Assembly (NCBI RefSeq): GCF_000745855.1
Contig: NZ_JQKD01000016.1
Location: 1 to 64,000 of the forward strand
DNA from: Xenophilus azovorans DSM 13620
GTDB lineage: Bacteria; Pseudomonadota; Gammaproteobacteria; Burkholderiales; Burkholderiaceae_C
Direction of reading: 5' to 3'
Length of the DNA: 64,000 bases
In this document: piece after piece, positions 48,714 to 58,122 of the stretch
Position numbering within the stretch: the first letter of the stretch is position 1
How the letters are laid out: each line of letters begins with the position of its first letter
The notes under the pieces: generated by a model
The model's input: only the letters and a program-made list of their open reading frames with translations
Database searches by the model: none
Told to the model about the DNA's origin: nothing
Program-made: the position numbers and the translations under genes

Positions 48714-50105
48714 TCAGGCCGCGCGCCGGCGCACCAGCGCCGCCGGCGTGCGCGGCCAGCCCGGCCGGCCGAACCACGCACCGCCCGCGACGGCGGCGGC
48801 GATGAACAGGCCGTAGACCCCCAGCGCCGCCGCCTGCGCGGCGAACACGTGCGACAGCTCGCCGCCCCAGCGCAGCGCCAGCCAGCCGCCCACGCCGGCC
48901 ACGGCCAGCCGCAGCACGTTGCCCAGCACCGCCCACAGCAGCCGCCCCGCGCCCTGCGAAGCGAAGTACAGCACCAGCCCCAGCCCGAAGAAGCCGTACA
49001 GCGGCCCGACGCTGCGCAGGTACAGGCTGCCCGCCTCCAGCATGGCCGGGTCGCTGCCGAACAAGCGCAGCCACGCCGTCGGGAACAGCGCCGCGGCGAC
49101 GCCGATGGCGCTGGTCATCCCGAAGGCCAGCGCCGCGCCGGCCCAGGCCGCGCGCAGCGCGCGCTCCGGCCGGCCGGCGCCCATGCTGGTGCCCACCATC
49201 GCCAGCAGCGGCGCGCCCAGGCCGAACACCAGCGGCACCAGCAGGTACTCCAGCCGCGCCGCCGTGCCGTAGCCGGCGATCGCGCCCGCGCCCCAGCGCC
49301 CCGCCAGCGCCGTGGCGATGCCGATGCTCAGGTTGGTGGCCGCGGTGGACACGGCGCCCAGCAGCCCGACGCGCAGGATGTCGCGCATCAGCGGCCACGC
49401 CAGCCGCGCCTGGCGCCAGCGCGGACGCAGCAGGCTGGCCGGCGAGCGCAGGTACAGCGCCAGCGCGATGCAGCCGCCCAGGTAGTACAGCAGCATCGCC
49501 AGCGCGCCGCCGGCGATGCCCAGCGCGGGCACCGGCCCGCCGCCGAAGATCAGCAGCGGCGACAGCGGCACCGCCACCACCACGCCCGCCGCCGTCACCA
49601 GCGCCGGCAACGCCATGTTGCCGGTGCCGCGCACCACCGCCGCCAGCGCGTTGAACAGCCACACCAGCACGGCCCCGCCGAAGATCCAGTGCGAGTACGT
49701 CAGCGCCGCCTCCAGCGACGCGCCGCTGCCGCCCATGTGCCCGTACAGCCAGCGCCCGCCGGCCCACATCAGCGCGGTGGACGCGAGCCCGCAGCCCAGC
49801 GCGATGGCGACCGACTGCCACACCAGCGCCTGTGCGTCGGCCTGGCGGCCGGCACCCAGCGCACGGGCCACGGCCGAGGCCATGCCGCCGCCCATCGCGC
49901 CGGCCGAGCTCATCTGCATCAGCATCACCAGCGGGAAGACCAGCGCCATGCCGGCCAGCGCGTCGGTGCCCAGCCGGCCGACGAAGTAAGTCTCCACCAG
50001 GCCGATGCCGGCCTGCGCCGCCATCACCGCGATGTTGGGCAGCGCCAGGCGCAGCAGCGTCGGCACGATGGGCGCTTCGAGCAGCGCGCGGGTGCGGGGA
50101 TCCAT
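48714..50105 (-). CDS. MATE-family multidrug efflux protein
   Basis: A 463-residue membrane protein with about 12 hydrophobic segments and the duplicated MATE layout (for example LALPNIAVMAAQAGIGLVETYFVGRLGTDALAGMALVFP). It exports cationic or hydrophobic compounds in exchange for Na+ or H+. ATG 50105 is 9 bases after the MFS stop, so it is the third gene of a MarR-MFS-MATE operon. Confidence 0.9.
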   Translation of the reverse strand: MDPRTRALLEAPIVPTLLRLALPNIAVMAAQAGIGLVETYFVGRLGTDALAGMALVFPLVMLMQMSSAGAMGGGMASAVARALGAGRQADAQALVWQSVAIALGCGLASTALMWAGGRWLYGHMGGSGASLEAALTYSHWIFGGAVLVWLFNALAAVVRGTGNMALPALVTAAGVVVAVPLSPLLIFGGGPVPALGIAGGALAMLLYYLGGCIALALYLRSPASLLRPRWRQARLAWPLMRDILRVGLLGAVSTAATNLSIGIATALAGRWGAGAIAGYGTAARLEYLLVPLVFGLGAPLLAMVGTSMGAGRPERALRAAWAGAALAFGMTSAIGVAAALFPTAWLRLFGSDPAMLEAGSLYLRSVGPLYGFFGLGLVLYFASQGAGRLLWAVLGNVLRLAVAGVGGWLALRWGGELSHVFAAQAAALGVYGLFIAAAVAGGAWFGRPGWPRTPAALVRRRAA

Positions 50106-50114
50106 GGCCGGCGT

Positions 50115-51365
50115 TCAGGCGGTCTGCGCGGCCCGCAGGCGCGGCGGCGCCTCGCGGATCGGCAGGTTCACCAGCGCCGCGCCCACGGCCAGCACGATGT
50201 CCACGTACCACACCCAGTCGTAGCTGCCCGTGGCCTGGAACACATAGCCGCCCAGGAAGGCGCCGAGGAAGCCGCCCACCTGGTGCGCCAGCATCACGAT
50301 GCCGAACAGCATCGCCATGTTGGCCGGGCCGAACATCTTGGCCACCAGCCCGGCCGTCGGCGGCACGGTGGAAAGGAAGCTCACGCCCATCACCGCCGAG
50401 AACACCAGCACCACCGCCGTCGTCTTGGGCAGCAGCAGGAACAGCAGCACCGCCGCGGCGCGCGTCGCGTAGACCCAGGCCAGCAGCGACTTCATGCGCC
50501 AGCGCCCTACGGCCCAGCCCATCAGCAGGCTGCCGACGATGTTGAACAGGCCGATCATCGCCAGCGCCCAGCCGCCCACCTCCTGAGGCAGCCCGCAGGC
50601 GGCGATCACGCCCGGCAGGTGCGTGGCCAGGAAGGCGACGTGGAAGCCGCAGACGAAGAAGCCGGCCGAGAGGTACCGGTAGCTCGGCGTCGCCAGCGCC
50701 TGCGCGATGGCCTCGCGCGCCGACAGCGCCGCGGCGCCTGCCGCGCCGCCCGCCTGCGCTGCGAGGGCGCGCGCATTGCCGCGCAGCACCCAGGCCGCCG
50801 GCAGCGCCAGCAGCACGATCACACCCAGCCACTGCATGGAGGCGGCCCAGCCCACGGCGGCGGTCAGGCCGACGGCGATGGGCGCCATGGCGAACTGGCC
50901 GAAGGAGCCGCCCGCATTGACCACGCCGGTGGCCAGCCCGCGCCGTTCGGGCGGCACCAGCCGGGTGACGGCGCCCATCAGCACCGAGGGGCCGGCCATC
51001 CCGGCGCCGCCCGCCGCCAGCACGCCGACGGCCAGGATCAGGCCGACAGTGCTCGTCATCAGCGGTGTGATGATCGTGCCCAGCGCCACCAGCGCCACGC
51101 CGAGCAGCACGGTGCGGCCGGCGCCGATGCGGTCGGCCACCGCGCCGGCGAAGGGCTGCGTCAGGCCCCACCACAACTGGCCGAACGCGAAGGCCAGGCT
51201 GATGCTGCCCAGGCCCAGTTGCGTGGCGGTGTTCAGCGGCGAGAGGTACAGGCCCATCGTCTGGCGCACGCCCATGGTCAGGGCGAAGGCGCCGGCCGCG
51301 GCCAGCAGCACCAGCCACAGGGCCGGCAGGGCGGCGGGCTTCGCGGGGGTGACGGCGTCATGCAT
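50115..51365 (-). CDS. MFS transporter
   Basis: A 416-residue major facilitator protein with 12 hydrophobic segments. The loop 2-3 motif is present as GAVADRIGAGRTVLLGVAL. Ser/Gly-rich helix 4-5 has GPSVLMGAVTRLVPPERRGLATGVVNAGGSFGQF. The substrate is unknown. It overlaps the MarR stop by 8 bases and precedes a MATE gene, so the MarR protein probably controls two efflux routes at once. Confidence 0.9.
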   Translation of the reverse strand: MHDAVTPAKPAALPALWLVLLAAAGAFALTMGVRQTMGLYLSPLNTATQLGLGSISLAFAFGQLWWGLTQPFAGAVADRIGAGRTVLLGVALVALGTIITPLMTSTVGLILAVGVLAAGGAGMAGPSVLMGAVTRLVPPERRGLATGVVNAGGSFGQFAMAPIAVGLTAAVGWAASMQWLGVIVLLALPAAWVLRGNARALAAQAGGAAGAAALSAREAIAQALATPSYRYLSAGFFVCGFHVAFLATHLPGVIAACGLPQEVGGWALAMIGLFNIVGSLLMGWAVGRWRMKSLLAWVYATRAAAVLLFLLLPKTTAVVLVFSAVMGVSFLSTVPPTAGLVAKMFGPANMAMLFGIVMLAHQVGGFLGAFLGGYVFQATGSYDWVWYVDIVLAVGAALVNLPIREAPPRLRAAQTA

Positions 51366-51822
51366 CGTGTTCTTCCTGTGGTTCCTCGTCGCCGGCGGTC
51401 AGCAGCGCCAGGCTGTCGTCGATGAGCGCGTGCAGCGCGCCCACGCGCTCGATGCCCAGCAGCGCGTTCAGCCCCTCCTGCGCAGCGCGCCAGCGGCGCT
51501 GGGCCTCGCTGCGCTTGTCGCGCCCGGCCTGGGTGATGCTCACGAGCCGGCTGCGCGCGTCGGGGCCCTCGGCCATCTCCAGCCAGCCGGCCGCCAGCAT
51601 GGGCTGCAGGTTGCGCGTGAGGGTCGAGGGGGTCAGGCCCATCTCGCGCGCCAGGTCCACCGGGCGCAGCGGGCCCAGGTGCAGTACGTGCGAGAGCAGC
51701 GAGTACTGCGTGGTCTTCAGGCCGGTGCGCGCCAGCTCGGCGTCGTAGTGGCGCGCGATGCGGCGCATCAGCTGGCGCAGCTTGAAGTTGGTGCAGCCCT
51801 GCGGGCGGACGGCGGTGTTCAT
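51358..51822 (-). CDS. MarR-family regulator of the efflux operon
   Basis: A 154-residue winged-helix regulator. The DNA-binding part is VDLAREMGLTPSTLTRNLQPMLAAGWLEMAEGPDARSRLVSIT, typical of MarR. It starts at ATG 51822 and is divergent from the thioesterase gene across a 54-base gap that contains a palindromic operator. It is expected to repress itself, the efflux genes and the thioesterase, and to be released by an aromatic or phenolic ligand (known for the family; the ligand is unknown here). Confidence 0.9.
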   Translation of the reverse strand: MNTAVRPQGCTNFKLRQLMRRIARHYDAELARTGLKTTQYSLLSHVLHLGPLRPVDLAREMGLTPSTLTRNLQPMLAAGWLEMAEGPDARSRLVSITQAGRDKRSEAQRRWRAAQEGLNALLGIERVGALHALIDDSLALLTAGDEEPQEEHDA

Positions 51823-51824
51823 GA

Positions 51825-51855
51825 CATATGATTGTAGCTGCAACAATTGCATATG
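51825..51855. promoter_or_regulatory. MarR operator in the divergent promoter
   Basis: Near-palindromic core TTGTAGCTGCAACAA (51832-51846; arms match 6 of 7) enclosed by CATATG at 51825 and CATATG at 51850-51855. It lies between the MarR and thioesterase genes and has the 15-base inverted-repeat form usual for MarR operators. Confidence 0.7.
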
Positions 51856-51876
51856 CAACACAAGGAGCGCGCGCAC

Positions 51877-52422
51877 ATGACGCAGACGAACGAACTGGAA
51901 CGCTGGCTGGCGGAAGAGGCCCGCATCCTGGAACGGCTCGACGCCGGCCCCGGCCCCGGCGTGGCCCGGCCGGAGCAGATCGCCGGCAAGACGGGGCTGG
52001 AGATCATGCAGGGCATCGTCGACGGCACCCTGCCCTACGCCGAGATCGCCCGGACGCTGGACTTCACCGTCATCGAGGTCGCCCCGGGCCGCGCCGTGTT
52101 CCAGGGCATGCCGCTGCAGCGCCACCTCAACCCGCTGGGCACGGTGCACGGCGGCTGGTTCGCCACGCTGCTGGACTCGGCCCTGGGCTGCGCCGTCCAC
52201 ACCCTGATGCCGCCGGGCCGCGCCTACACCACGGCCGAACTGGGCGTGAACATGGTCAAGGCCATCACGCCCAAGGTGCAGCGCGTGCGCGCCATCGGCA
52301 CGGTGATCCACTGCGGCCGCCAACTCGCCACCGCCGAGGCGCGGCTGGTGGGGCCGGACGGCATGCTCTACGCTCACGCCACCACCACCTGCCTGGTGTT
52401 CGAGGTGCCGGCGGCGCGCTGA
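51877..52422 (+). CDS. PaaI-type hotdog thioesterase
   Basis: A 181-residue hotdog-fold acyl-CoA thioesterase. ATG 51877 with ribosome site AAGGAG eight bases ahead; an ATG at 51847 is less likely. Key motif HLNPLGTVHGGWFATLLDSALGCAVHTLMP contains the HGG substrate loop and the catalytic Asp. It would hydrolyse aryl- or acyl-CoA. Divergent from the MarR regulator, it may clear the CoA ester made from the inducing compound. Confidence 0.88.
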   Translation: MTQTNELERWLAEEARILERLDAGPGPGVARPEQIAGKTGLEIMQGIVDGTLPYAEIARTLDFTVIEVAPGRAVFQGMPLQRHLNPLGTVHGGWFATLLDSALGCAVHTLMPPGRAYTTAELGVNMVKAITPKVQRVRAIGTVIHCGRQLATAEARLVGPDGMLYAHATTTCLVFEVPAAR

Positions 52423-52487
52423 CGCCCCCAGGGCGGCGCTACCACCACGCAACCCGGGGAATTGGCCGGGACGACCAGCAATCACGC

Positions 52488-52504
52488 TGATAATCGTTCG
52501 CATC
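52488..52504 (+). promoter_or_regulatory. Fur-like box upstream of fbpA
   Basis: TGATAATCGTTCGCATC resembles the Fur consensus built on GATAAT repeats. It lies 57 bases before the ferric-iron receptor ATG in an otherwise GC-rich gap (52423-52560). Iron-repressed control would fit the genes downstream. Confidence 0.6.
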
Positions 52505-52560
52505 CCCCGCCGCCGGCTGGCGGCGGAACGGTTCCATTTCCAAGTCCCCGGAGGAGTTCC

Positions 52561-53616
52561 ATGTCCCGATCCCTTCAGCGCCGTGCCGGCGCCCTGCGCC
52601 TGGCGCCCCTGGCCGCCGCCTTCGCCCTCGGCGGCGCCGCGCTGCCCGCCTTCGCCCAGGGCGAGCTCACGCTCTACACGACGCGCGAGCCGGGCCTGAT
52701 CCAGCCGCTGCTGTCGACCTTCACGGCGCAGACGCAGATCAAGGTGAACACGGTGTTCGTCAAGGACGGCCTGCTCGAGCGCGTGCAGGCCGAGGGCGCC
52801 CGTTCGCCCGCCGACGTGCTGATGACGGTGGACGTGGGCAACCTGCTGGACCTGGTGGAAGGCGGCGTGACGCAGCCGGTGAAGTCGGCGGCGCTGGAGT
52901 CGGCCATCCCCGCCAACCTGCGCGGCGCCGACGGCCAGTGGTTCGCCCTGTCGATGCGCGCACGCGTGCTGTACGCCGCCAAGGACCTGAGGCTCACCAG
53001 CTTCCGCTACGAGGACCTGGCCCAGCCGAAGTGGAAGCAGAAGGTCTGCATCCGCGCCGGCCAGCACCCCTACAACACGGCGCTGATCGCGGCCATGATC
53101 GCCCACGACGGCGAGGCCAAGACCGAGCAGTGGCTGCAGGGCGTGAAGGCCAACCTGGGCCGCAAGGCCACCGGCGGCGACCGCGACGTGGCGCGCGACA
53201 TCCTGGGCGGCATCTGCGACATCGGCGTGGCCAACTCCTACTACGTCGGCCAGATGAAGGCGTCCAAGGAAGGCAGCGACGCACGCAAGTGGGGCGACGC
53301 GATCAAGGTCATCCGCCCAACCTTCGACAACCCGGGCAGCGGCACGCACGTCAACATCAGCGGCGCCTCGGTGGCCAAGCATGCACCGCAGCGCGCCAAC
53401 GCCGTCAAGCTGCTGGAGTTCCTGGTCTCCGAGCCGGCGCAGCGCATGTACGCCCAGGCCAACTACGAGTACCCGGTGCGCAAGGGCGTGCCGCTCGACC
53501 CGATCATCGGCCAGGCCATCGGCGAGCTGAAGGTCGACCCGCTGCCCCTGACCGAGATCGCCAAGCACCGCAAGCAGGCCAGCGCGCTGGTCGACAAGGT
53601 CGGCTTCGACAAGTGA
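52561..53616 (+). CDS. fbpA: Ferric iron ABC transporter, periplasmic receptor
   Basis: A 351-residue Fe3+ receptor. Signal peptide ends near LPAFAQG. The mature protein begins LTLYTTREPGLIQPLL. The iron-binding tandem Tyr lies in GVANSYYVGQM (Y227, Y228). ATG 52561 follows GGAGGAG. It is followed after 22 bases by the permease and then the ATPase, a complete FbpABC-type system. Confidence 0.92.
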   Translation: MSRSLQRRAGALRLAPLAAAFALGGAALPAFAQGELTLYTTREPGLIQPLLSTFTAQTQIKVNTVFVKDGLLERVQAEGARSPADVLMTVDVGNLLDLVEGGVTQPVKSAALESAIPANLRGADGQWFALSMRARVLYAAKDLRLTSFRYEDLAQPKWKQKVCIRAGQHPYNTALIAAMIAHDGEAKTEQWLQGVKANLGRKATGGDRDVARDILGGICDIGVANSYYVGQMKASKEGSDARKWGDAIKVIRPTFDNPGSGTHVNISGASVAKHAPQRANAVKLLEFLVSEPAQRMYAQANYEYPVRKGVPLDPIIGQAIGELKVDPLPLTEIAKHRKQASALVDKVGFDK

Positions 53617-53638
53617 TGCGGCAGGCGACGGCCGGTTG

Positions 53639-55324
53639 ATGCCTGGCCCGCTGGCATCCCGCCTGCCGGCCGGGCTGCGTCCGGTCGGCCCGCTGTGGCG
53701 CGGCGCGTCGGTGCTGATCGCGCTGGGCGTGCTCGCGCCCGTGCTCTCGCTGGCCTGGCTGGCCGCGGGCAGCAGCCTGGCGCACTGGACGCACCTGCTG
53801 GCGCACGTGCTGCCCTCGGCGGCGCTCAACACTGCCGTGCTGCTGGCCGGCGTGGGCGCGATGGTGCTGGTCATCGGCACCGGCTGCGCCTGGCTGGTGA
53901 CCGCCTGCGACTTCCCCACGCGGCGCGTGCTGCACTGGGCGCTGCTGCTGCCGCTGGCGATGCCGACCTACATCGTCGCCTTCGCCTACCTCGACCTGTT
54001 GCACCCGCTGGGCCCCGTGCAGGGCGTGCTGCGCTGGATGCTGGGCTACGACAGCCCGCGCCAGTGGCGCCTGCCCGACCTGCGCACGATGGCCGGCGCC
54101 ATCTTCGTGCTGGGCCTGGTGCTCTACCCCTACGTCTACATGACGGCGCGGGCGATGTTCATGACCCAGCCCGCGCACCTGCTCGAAGCGGCGCGCTCGC
54201 TGGGCGAGACGCGCTGGGGCGCCTTCCGCCGCGTCGCCCTGCCGCTGGCGCGGCCCGCGCTGGCGGTGGGCGTGAGCCTGGCGCTGCTGGAGACGCTCAA
54301 CGACATCGGCGCCTCCGAGTTCCTCGGCGTCAACACGCTCACGGTGGCCGTCTACACCACCTGGATCACCCGCTCCGACCTGGCCGGCGCGGCGCAGATC
54401 GCCTGCGCGATGCTGGCGGTGGTGGTGATGCTGGTGCTGCTGGAGCAGCACGGCCGGCGCCACCAGCGCTTCGGCTCGGCGCAGCGCATGCGCGCCATCC
54501 GCCCTCGCCCGCTGCAGGGCGCCGCGGCCTGGGGCGCCTGCGCGCTGGGCTGGCTGCCGGTGCTGCTGGGCTTCGCCGCGCCGGCCGCCTACCTGGCCTG
54601 GGAAAGCTACAAGCGCCTCAGTCTGGGCGGCGGCGTCTCGGCCGGCCTGGTGGCCAGCCTGGCGAACACCATCACCCTGGCCCTGGGCGTCACGGTGGCG
54701 GCGGTGCTGGCCGGGCTGGTGGTGGCCTGGGCCGTGCGCCACACCGCCAGCACCGTGCGCACGCCGCGCTGGCCGGCGCGCCTGGCCAGCCTGGGCTATG
54801 CGCTGCCGGGCACGGTGCTGGCCATCGGCCTGCTCACGCCGGCGCTGGGCCTGGACGCCCTGCTAGCGCGCAGCCTCGGCCTGCCGGGCCTGCCGCTGAT
54901 GGCCGCCGGCGTGGTGCTGGTGGCCGCCTGCGCCATCCGCTTCCTGGCGATGCCGGTGGGCGGCATCGAGGCCGGCCTGGCGCGCATCCCGCCCGCGCTG
55001 GAACAGGCGGCCCGCTCGCTGGGCGAGACGCCGCTGGGCGCGCTGCGCCGCGTGCACCTGCCGCTGCTGCGCCCGGCGCTGGCCGCCAGCGCGCTGCTGG
55101 TCTTCGTCGATGCGATGAAGGAGCTGCCCGCCACGCTGCTGCTGCGCCCCGCCAACTTCGACACCCTGGCCACCTGGCTGTATGCCGAGGCCGCGCGCGG
55201 CACCTACGAGGAAGGCGCGATCGCCGCGCTGGCCATCGTGGTCGCCGGCCTGCTGCCGGTGGCCTGGCTGGCGCGCACGCAGCTCGCCCTGCCGCACGTG
55301 GACGCGCTGCCCGCGCCCGAGTGA
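53639..55324 (+). CDS. fbpB: Ferric iron ABC transporter, fused permease
   Basis: A 561-residue permease with about 12 transmembrane segments in two homologous halves. Each half has the EAA-type loop: LEAARSLGETRWGAFRRVALPLARPAL and LEQAARSLGETPLGALRRVHLPLLRPAL. ATG 53639 is chosen over an in-frame TTG one codon earlier. It lies between receptor and ATPase genes. Confidence 0.93.
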   Translation: MPGPLASRLPAGLRPVGPLWRGASVLIALGVLAPVLSLAWLAAGSSLAHWTHLLAHVLPSAALNTAVLLAGVGAMVLVIGTGCAWLVTACDFPTRRVLHWALLLPLAMPTYIVAFAYLDLLHPLGPVQGVLRWMLGYDSPRQWRLPDLRTMAGAIFVLGLVLYPYVYMTARAMFMTQPAHLLEAARSLGETRWGAFRRVALPLARPALAVGVSLALLETLNDIGASEFLGVNTLTVAVYTTWITRSDLAGAAQIACAMLAVVVMLVLLEQHGRRHQRFGSAQRMRAIRPRPLQGAAAWGACALGWLPVLLGFAAPAAYLAWESYKRLSLGGGVSAGLVASLANTITLALGVTVAAVLAGLVVAWAVRHTASTVRTPRWPARLASLGYALPGTVLAIGLLTPALGLDALLARSLGLPGLPLMAAGVVLVAACAIRFLAMPVGGIEAGLARIPPALEQAARSLGETPLGALRRVHLPLLRPALAASALLVFVDAMKELPATLLLRPANFDTLATWLYAEAARGTYEEGAIAALAIVVAGLLPVAWLARTQLALPHVDALPAPE

Positions 55325-55349
55325 CCTCCTTGCCCGCCCGCCCCCATCG

Positions 55350-56066
55350 ATGAGCACCCCCCTCCCGCCAGACGCCCGTACCGCGCCCGCCGACCTGCGC
55401 ATCGCGCGCCTGCGCCTGGCCTACGACACGCCGCGCGGCCCGCACACGGTAGTCGACGGCTTCGACCTCGCCCTGCCCGCCGGCCGCATCGGCTGCCTGC
55501 TCGGCCCCTCCGGCTGCGGCAAGAGCACCGTGCTGCGCGCCATCGCCGGCTTCGAGCCGGTCCGCGAGGGCGAGATCCACGTGGGCGAGCGGCTCGTCTC
55601 GTCGCCCACCGTGCACGTGCCGCCGGAGGCGCGGCAGGTCGGCCTGATGTTCCAGGAATACGCCCTCTTCCCGCACCTCGACGCGGCCGCCAACGTCGGC
55701 TTCGGCCTGCGGCGCCTGCCGCGCGCCGCGCGCCAGCAGCGGGTGCGCGAGATGCTGGCGCTGGTGGGCCTGGGCGACATGGCGGGGCGCTACCCGCACG
55801 AGCTGTCGGGCGGGCAGCAGCAGCGCATCGCGCTGGCACGTGCACTGGCGCCGGCGCCGGCGCTGATCCTGCTGGACGAGCCTTTTTCCAACCTGGACGG
55901 CGCCACCCGTGAGCGCCTGACGGCCGAGGTGCGCGACATCCTGCGCGCCGCCGGCCAGACCGCCGTGCTGGTGACCCACAACGCCGCCGAGGCGCGGGCG
56001 ATGGCCGACTTCGTCGGCGTGATGCACGGCGGGCGATTGAAGGACTGGACGGCAACACAGGACTGA
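55350..56066 (+). CDS. fbpC: Ferric iron ABC transporter, ATPase
   Basis: A 238-residue ATPase with Walker [11 protein letters not shown]-loop [12 protein letters not shown], signature [15 protein letters not shown], Walker [13 protein letters not shown] and H-loop VTHNAAEA. It is shorter than full FbpC proteins (about 350), lacking the C-terminal regulatory domain. ATG 55350 is preceded by 25 bases from the permease stop. Confidence 0.92.
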   Translation: MSTPLPPDARTAPADLRIARLRLAYDTPRGPHTVVDGFDLALPAGRIGCLLGPSGCGKSTVLRAIAGFEPVREGEIHVGERLVSSPTVHVPPEARQVGLMFQEYALFPHLDAAANVGFGLRRLPRAARQQRVREMLALVGLGDMAGRYPHELSGGQQQRIALARALAPAPALILLDEPFSNLDGATRERLTAEVRDILRAAGQTAVLVTHNAAEARAMADFVGVMHGGRLKDWTATQD

Positions 56067-56115
56067 GATGCCGACAATGACGGCTTTGCTTCCCCGACAA
56101 GAGAAAGAAAGCCCC

Positions 56116-56529
56116 ATGCGACTCCTGCACACCATGCTGCGCGTCGGCGACCTGCAGCGCTCCATCGACTTCTACACCAAGGTGCTCGGCATGACGCTGC
56201 TGCGCACCAGCGAGAACCCCGAGTACAAGTACAGCCTGGCCTTCGTCGGCTACGGCAACGGCAACCCCGAGCAGGCCGAGATCGAACTGACCTACAACTG
56301 GGGCACCGACAGATACGACCTGGGCAACGCCTACGGCCACATCGCCCTGGGCGTGCCCGACGCCTACGCCGCCTGCGAGAAGATCAAGGCCGCCGGCGGC
56401 AACGTCACCCGCGAGCCGGGGCCGGTCAAGGGCGGCACCACCGTCATCGCCTTCGTGACGGACCCGGACGGGTACAAGATCGAACTCATCCAGCGCGACT
56501 TCGAGGCCGCGGGCGGCGGGCTGCGCTGA
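56116..56529 (+). CDS. gloA: Lactoylglutathione lyase (glyoxalase I)
   Basis: A 137-residue enzyme converting the methylglyoxal-glutathione hemithioacetal to S-lactoylglutathione. The metal ligands H5, E57, H75 and E123 align with those of E. coli GloA. It starts [20 protein letters not shown]. An in-frame ATG at 56068 would add 16 residues not seen in the family. It is convergent with the NTF2-like gene 9 bases away. Confidence 0.95.
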   Translation: MRLLHTMLRVGDLQRSIDFYTKVLGMTLLRTSENPEYKYSLAFVGYGNGNPEQAEIELTYNWGTDRYDLGNAYGHIALGVPDAYAACEKIKAAGGNVTREPGPVKGGTTVIAFVTDPDGYKIELIQRDFEAAGGGLR

Positions 56530-56538
56530 ACGCTGCCT

Positions 56539-56928
56539 TCAGGGCAGGACCACCGTGCCCTGGTGGAACACCGCCTGCCAGCCCTGGCCCGCGCGGCGCC
56601 AGAGCGTGCTGCGCAGCGTGACGCGGCCCGGCTGCTCCAGCGTGTACGTCAGCAGGCAGTGGTCCGAGCCCAATTCGCGCACGTGCCAGTCGCGCGTGAC
56701 CCAAGCCTCCTCCGGCGGCTTGGCGGCGCGCTGCGAGAGCACCTCCAGGCAGAAGTCGCGGCTGTAGCGCCGACCCGAGGCGCCGATCTCCCAGAAATCC
56801 GGCGCGACGATGCGGCCGAAGTCCTGCGGCGTCGCCGCATGCGAGGCCGCGTGGAAGCGGTCCTCCATGCCGCGCAGTTCGGCCAGCAGGGGCTGCAGGC
56901 GCTCCGGCGTGTCGAGTTCCGGCGCCAT
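56539..56928 (-). CDS. NTF2/SnoaL-like (DUF4440-type) protein
   Basis: A 129-residue protein with the NTF2-like pattern: LLAELRGMEDRFHAASHAATPQDFGRIVAPDFWEIGASGRRYSRDF, then SDHCLLTYTLEQ and LWRRAGQGWQAVFHQGTVVL. Such small cone-shaped domains bind or transform small molecules; no activity can be named. It is last in the edd-eda operon. Confidence 0.7.
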   Translation of the reverse strand: MAPELDTPERLQPLLAELRGMEDRFHAASHAATPQDFGRIVAPDFWEIGASGRRYSRDFCLEVLSQRAAKPPEEAWVTRDWHVRELGSDHCLLTYTLEQPGRVTLRSTLWRRAGQGWQAVFHQGTVVLP

Positions 56929-56942
56929 GCGGCAGGGCCGGC

Positions 56943-57353
56943 TCAGGCCGGCGCGCCCAGGATCAGCTGCGTCTGCGTCACCACCGCGCACAGCCGCCCC
57001 TCGGCATTGGTGATCGTGGTCTGCCAGACGTGGGTGGTGCGTCCGCGGTGCAGCGCGATGCTCTCGCCGCGCACGCGCGTGCCGACCTTCGCGCCGGCGA
57101 TGAACTTGGTGCTCGAATCGGTGGTGGTGGTGCGCTGGCCGGCCGCCAGGTTCACCACCGTGCCCACCGCGCCCAGCGTGTCGGCGAAGGCCATGTAGGC
57201 GCCGCCGTGCAAGATGCCGCCGGAGGTGCACAGGTCGGGCCGCACCTCCATCTCGGCCACGATGCGCTCGGGCGCCGCCTCCAGCAGCGTCACGCCCATC
57301 AGGCCGGGGAACAGGGGCTGCAGCAGCGTCTGCAGGCCGGCGAGGTCGGTCAT
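56943..57353 (-). CDS. PaaI-family hotdog thioesterase
   Basis: A 136-residue hotdog protein. ATG 57353 has ribosome site AAGGAG. Motif SGGILHGGAYMAFADTLGAVGTVVNL carries the HGG loop and catalytic Asp; the second half has TRVRGESIALHRGRTTHVWQTTI. It would hydrolyse acyl- or aryl-CoA esters. It is encoded just after the HAD gene in the edd operon. The substrate is unknown. Confidence 0.88.
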   Translation of the reverse strand: MTDLAGLQTLLQPLFPGLMGVTLLEAAPERIVAEMEVRPDLCTSGGILHGGAYMAFADTLGAVGTVVNLAAGQRTTTTDSSTKFIAGAKVGTRVRGESIALHRGRTTHVWQTTITNAEGRLCAVVTQTQLILGAPA

Positions 57354-57378
57354 CGGTGCGTTCTCCTTGTGGGTGTCG

Positions 57379-58122
57379 TCAACAGCCCAGCGCATCGGCG
57401 AGCGCGCCGATGTCCTGCACGTGCAGGTCGTTGCCTGGCTGCGGCGAGACGTCCTTCGGCTTCGCGGCGCCGAACTCCAGCGGCCGCTGGATGTACGCGG
57501 TGGCCAGGCCGCACACGCGCGCGGCGGCCAGGTCGTCGTGGTGCGCGGCCGCCAGCATCACCTGGCTGGGCGCCACGTCGAAGACCGCGGCCACGCCGAG
57601 GTAGGTGCGCGGATCGGGCTTGTAGGCCTTGAACACCTCGGCCGAGAGGATGCAGTCCCAGGGCAGGCCGCCGCGCTTGGCCATCTCGGTCAGCAGGCCG
57701 ATGTTGCCGTTCGAGAGCGTGCAGACCGTGTACCGGCGCCTGAGCCGCGCCAGGCCCTCGGCCGCATCGGGCCAGGGCGGCAGCCGGTGCCAGGCGAGGT
57801 TGAGTTCGCGCCGCGCCTCGGCGTCGAGCCGGTCGGCCACGCCGAAGTCGCGCAGCACGGTCTCGAGGATGCCGCGGTGCAACTCGTCGATGAGGGTGAA
57901 GCCGCCCTCGCCCGCCGCCATGCGCTCCATCACCCCGCGCATGGCGGGCTGGTAGCCGGCACGCCAGGCGAACGCGAAGGCCTCGGCGTCCACGCCGGGC
58001 AGCATGCGGCGCACCTCGGCGGCGATGCCGCCGTGCCAGTCCACCACGGTGCCGAAGACGTCGAAGGCGACGACCTTCAGCGCGCCGGGCTCGAAGGCCG
58101 CGGGCGCCACGGCAGCGATCAT
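57379..58122 (-). CDS. HAD-family haloacid dehalogenase type II-like enzyme
   Basis: A 247-residue HAD protein. Nucleophile Asp in [16 protein letters not shown], motif II in TLSNGN, motif III Lys in [12 protein letters not shown], and late [24 protein letters not shown]. This is the pattern of L-2-haloacid dehalogenases, but a phosphatase role is also possible. ATG 58122 overlaps the eda stop (ATGA). Confidence 0.87.
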   Translation of the reverse strand: MIAAVAPAAFEPGALKVVAFDVFGTVVDWHGGIAAEVRRMLPGVDAEAFAFAWRAGYQPAMRGVMERMAAGEGGFTLIDELHRGILETVLRDFGVADRLDAEARRELNLAWHRLPPWPDAAEGLARLRRRYTVCTLSNGNIGLLTEMAKRGGLPWDCILSAEVFKAYKPDPRTYLGVAAVFDVAPSQVMLAAAHHDDLAAARVCGLATAYIQRPLEFGAAKPKDVSPQPGNDLHVQDIGALADALGC

